In this document: positions 61,872 to 64,000 of the stretch, in pieces
Numbering within the stretch: the stretch's first letter is position 1
How the letters are laid out: each line of letters opens with the position of its first letter
Assembly: GCA_017615755.1 (NCBI GenBank)
Contig: JAFZZM010000001.1
Span: forward strand, 94,337 to 158,336
Source: Clostridiales bacterium
GTDB lineage: Bacteria; Bacillota; Clostridia; Saccharofermentanales; Saccharofermentanaceae
Length of the DNA stretch: 64,000 bases
Reading direction: 5' to 3'
Program-made: the position numbers and the translations under genes
Notes under the pieces: model-generated
What the model saw: the letters and a program-made list of their open reading frames with translations, nothing else
Told to the model about the DNA's origin: nothing
Databases searched by the model: none

Positions 61872-63696
61872 AGAACGCCTCCGCTCCTTTCAGCAATTCT
61901 TCAGGCAGGCTGTCCTGATAGTTCTCGGTCTGCAACATAAACATCTCATGGTAGTGCTGCTTTTGTTCCATCAGCTCCTCATGTGTACCATGCTCAACGA
62001 CCTGGCCGTCCTTCATCATGAAGATCTTGTCCGCCATTCTCGCCGAAGACAGACGGTGCGAAATGAAGACCACGCCACGCCCTTCCGAGAGACGCATCAT
62101 GTTGTTGTACATGTTATACTCGGCTAACGGATCGAGAGCAGAAGATGGTTCGTCAAGAATAACCATGTCCGGCTGATGCGCAAAAACTCTCGCAATCGCG
62201 ATCTTCTGCGCCTGGCCTCCTGACGGGATAAACCCTGTATCATCGAACTCACGGCTGACGATCGTATCCAGACCCTTCACCAGTCCCGGATGGTGCACAT
62301 CAAACTGCGCATCGATCAGTGCTTTTTCCGCCTTATCGTAATCCTCCTGTCCCTCCGGACGTCTCATCAGGACGTTTTCGACCAGAGGCATGGCGAATAC
62401 CTGCAAATCCTGGAACACCGTACCGAATCTCTTTCTGTACGCATTCCCGTCGATCTCATTGATATCCGTTCCGTTGACGAGGACTTTGCCGGAAGTAACC
62501 GGATAAAGTCCCATGATCAGTTTGATCAATGTCGTCTTGCCGGCACCGTTATAGCCGACGATCGCGAGTTTCTCACCCTTGTTCCAGCTGAAGCTCACGT
62601 CACGGATCGTGCTCTTTTCTGCACCCGGATAAGTGAACGTAACGTTCTGAAGCTCGATACTCCGGATCTCTCCGATATCGGGTTTCTGCTCCTCCTGCAC
62701 GCGGTCCGCTTCGAGGAATTCCTGAAGGTTCTTGAAAAGCCTCGACTCATTGCTCAGGTAGATACGGTTCTCGACCGCATGCTTAAGCTGATCGGTCGAA
62801 AATGCCATAGCCGTGATCATGGCAACATAACTGGAAATATCGGAAACATCGCCGTTCTTGATCCGGAAAGCCACGTAGAAATACGCAGCGATACCGGCCA
62901 GGACAGAGTAACTGCCCTTCATGAGAAAGGAGTAAAACGCCGACTTCATGCGGTACTTCAGTGAGACTTCGCCCATTCTTTCGACAGCTGTCTCCTGCTT
63001 GTCGAGCATGATCGAGTTGATATCGAAAAGACGGATCTCCGAAGCATATTTCTTTTCGTAGTAGACGCGCTTGACGTAATCCGCGATACGCTTGTCACGG
63101 GTGATTGTCTTCTCCCTGTCATAGTTGCATTTGCCGTTTTTCTTGCCGTAGTAGAGGCTGACGACCATCGGAACGACCATAAAGATCAGCAGAACCGGAT
63201 CGACCGTCAGGACAATGACCAGTGACATGATCGTCGCGCCGACATTTCCGATATATACGCCTGTCTTGATCGACAGATCGATGGCCTGTTCCGCACAACG
63301 GTCCAGCGCCCTTGCATACCGGTCATAGAACTCCGGAGACTCATAGTCCGAAAGTTTCAAACTATCTGAAATATCCATCACTCGGTGAAAGATATGCCGG
63401 TAGACCTCCGGCATCTTGATCTTCCTGTAGGTCTCGTACCATCCGCAGATAAAATGCACACAGACATGACCCGAACAGGCAATGATCAGGAACCAGAAAA
63501 GCTTACTGTATTCGATATTCCGTTCGATACAGTTAAATATGTACTTGGTCAGGTACACGAAGAAGAATACATAGAAGATCTGTTCTATGGAGTTCTTGAA
63601 AAGCGTGAACGGCAAAAGAAACCGATCGGCATCCCACACCTGCTTTAACGCGTATCGAAGCTGTTTGAAAGTACTGTCTCTTTTCTTCTTTTCCAT
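61864..63696 (-). CDS. ABC exporter half-transporter (first gene)
   Basis: A 610-residue exporter subunit with six membrane helices (first at about 50-70) and an ATPase with GYNGAGKTT, a signature PSGGQAQKIAIARV, ILDEPSSALD and the H-loop ISHRLSS. The G-rich site GGGGGG lies six bases before ATG 63696; another in-frame ATG six bases upstream is possible. It forms a heterodimer with the next-encoded subunit, coupled by an eight-base overlap. A TTGACA at 63738-63743 (minus) may mark the promoter, without a clear -10. Confidence 0.83.
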   Translation of the reverse strand: MEKKKRDSTFKQLRYALKQVWDADRFLLPFTLFKNSIEQIFYVFFFVYLTKYIFNCIERNIEYSKLFWFLIIACSGHVCVHFICGWYETYRKIKMPEVYRHIFHRVMDISDSLKLSDYESPEFYDRYARALDRCAEQAIDLSIKTGVYIGNVGATIMSLVIVLTVDPVLLIFMVVPMVVSLYYGKKNGKCNYDREKTITRDKRIADYVKRVYYEKKYASEIRLFDINSIMLDKQETAVERMGEVSLKYRMKSAFYSFLMKGSYSVLAGIAAYFYVAFRIKNGDVSDISSYVAMITAMAFSTDQLKHAVENRIYLSNESRLFKNLQEFLEADRVQEEQKPDIGEIRSIELQNVTFTYPGAEKSTIRDVSFSWNKGEKLAIVGYNGAGKTTLIKLIMGLYPVTSGKVLVNGTDINEIDGNAYRKRFGTVFQDLQVFAMPLVENVLMRRPEGQEDYDKAEKALIDAQFDVHHPGLVKGLDTIVSREFDDTGFIPSGGQAQKIAIARVFAHQPDMVILDEPSSALDPLAEYNMYNNMMRLSEGRGVVFISHRLSSARMADKIFMMKDGQVVEHGTHEELMEQKQHYHEMFMLQTENYQDSLPEELLKGAEAFYE

Positions 63697-64000
63697 CGTC
63701 ATCCCCCCATAGCTTTCAACATATACTACCACGAAATTGTCAAAAACGACTTTTTTTATACTGAGCGGATAATGCAAAAAGGAGCTGTCTCAAAACCAAT
63801 CTGCCGAATTATAACGATCAGTCAGGCGGAAACGGGAGTTTTACATACTTTTTTAGAGAAAAACGTGTAAAAGTATGTATTTTTCTTATACCCCCTCCCC
63901 CATATCGGCACATATCGGAGGGTGGAAAGACCGATATAGCATTCATCCCGTACGAAAAGCACTTGGATCTGTTACTTCAGGCCATCAATTTAACAGCAGA
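63697..64000. other. Right-edge intergenic region with a hairpin and repeat end
   Basis: It contains a CTGTCTCAAAACC repeat end (about 63781), a hairpin (63844-63887, listed separately), two direct CATATCGG copies with an inverted CCGATATA (63902-63940) and an AAAAGCAC word (63955-63962). No gene is supported up to the window edge. Confidence 0.5.
63844..63887 (+). terminator. Terminator-like hairpin
   Basis: TACATACTTTT pairs with AAAAGTATGTA (63871-63881) and is followed by TTTTTC on the plus strand. No plus-strand gene is visible immediately upstream, so its source transcript is unknown. Confidence 0.55.

Larger units (their letters stand above)
725..63964. repeat. Dispersed word AAAAGCAC/GTGCTTTT, about 43 copies
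   Basis: Copies by eye. Plus orientation starts: 725, 1469, 5184, 5968, 10747, 11409, 15031, 20210, 22844, 26049, 26212, 27446, 29393, 29581, 30840, 34706, 37200, 38412, 44603, 47932, 53953, 55241, 56308, 57315, 59943, 63955. Minus orientation starts: 3043, 3908, 5954, 10080, 14849, 17422, 19436, 21520, 26292, 27672, 29270, 33218, 34726, 46801, 51626, 59981, 62319. About 29 copies continue to AAAAGCACT. About 15 lie between genes, which is several-fold denser than in coding sequence. Coding copies use different frames (KAL, SAF/GAF, VLF, KST, KH), so codon choice alone does not explain them. Confidence 0.85.

Noticed and set aside
725..63964. AAAAGCAC as codon bias only
   Set aside because: Copies use several frames and encode unrelated residues, and intergenic density is higher than in genes.
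1..64000. tRNA, rRNA or riboswitch
   Set aside because: No cloverleaf, rRNA segment or conserved riboswitch core was recognised in any gap; reading by eye cannot exclude a diverged one.

Overview
The window reads as chromosomal DNA of a Gram-positive anaerobe of the class Clostridia (Bacillota), probably a gut or rumen species. Base composition is near 50% GC. Ribosome binding sites are strong AGGAGG types, sometimes with TTG or GTG starts, and vegetative promoters are TTGACA/TATAAT-like. Typical contents are a butyrate kinase/Pta pair, secreted DUF4214 proteins, CsoR, BlaI/BlaR1, ECF sigma factors, MacB-type ABC systems and a GH115 xylan glucuronidase. I see no rRNA, tRNA, prophage, CRISPR array or intact transposase. 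Genus cannot be fixed from the sequence.

Layout. 1-6 kb: a truncated S37 peptidase, then a five-gene minus-strand operon (butyrate kinase, phosphate acetyltransferase, tartrate dehydratase/class I fumarase alpha and beta, esterase). 6-10.6 kb: a metallopeptidase lipoprotein, divergent from an ECF sigma/membrane anti-sigma/lipoprotein operon. 10.7-20.3 kb: GH115 alpha-glucuronidase, a zinc-ribbon membrane protein, a two-component system, a DUF4349 lipoprotein, a nuclease-like protein and a seven-copy 53-bp tandem hairpin array. 20.3-23.5 kb: FtsX-type permease and its ATPase. 23.6-32.2 kb: two large secreted DUF4214 proteins flanking a DUF937 protein and a copper operon (csoR, copA with a fused CopZ-like domain). 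32.2-37.6 kb: birA, a MATE exporter, alanine dehydrogenase, an FMN enzyme and an isomerase-like protein. 37.7-41.4 kb: a zinc-type ABC operon behind a Fur/Zur-like box. 41.5-50.4 kb: a coiled-coil protein, a lipoprotein esterase, zinc-ribbon proteins, a second ECF sigma/anti-sigma pair and a blaR1-blaI operon with twin operators. 50.4-64 kb: acetyltransferases, a PlsC-zinc-ribbon fusion, a CPBP protease between two membrane-tethered XRE regulators, a one-chain MacB-like ABC protein, a TerB-like protein and a heterodimeric ABC exporter.

The most unusual signal is not a gene. The word AAAAGCAC (usually AAAAGCACT) occurs about 43 times on the two strands, where about two are expected. It is several-fold denser between genes, appears in five of the six possible codon phasings, and three times forms inverted pairs at operon ends. 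This resembles DNA uptake signal sequences of Pasteurellaceae and Neisseria, but with a different word and in a Gram-positive. Other points of interest are the 53-bp hairpin array, an internal start that may release free CopZ from copA, a BlaR1 whose sensor is not penicillin-binding-like, and the XRE/CPBP/XRE cassette.
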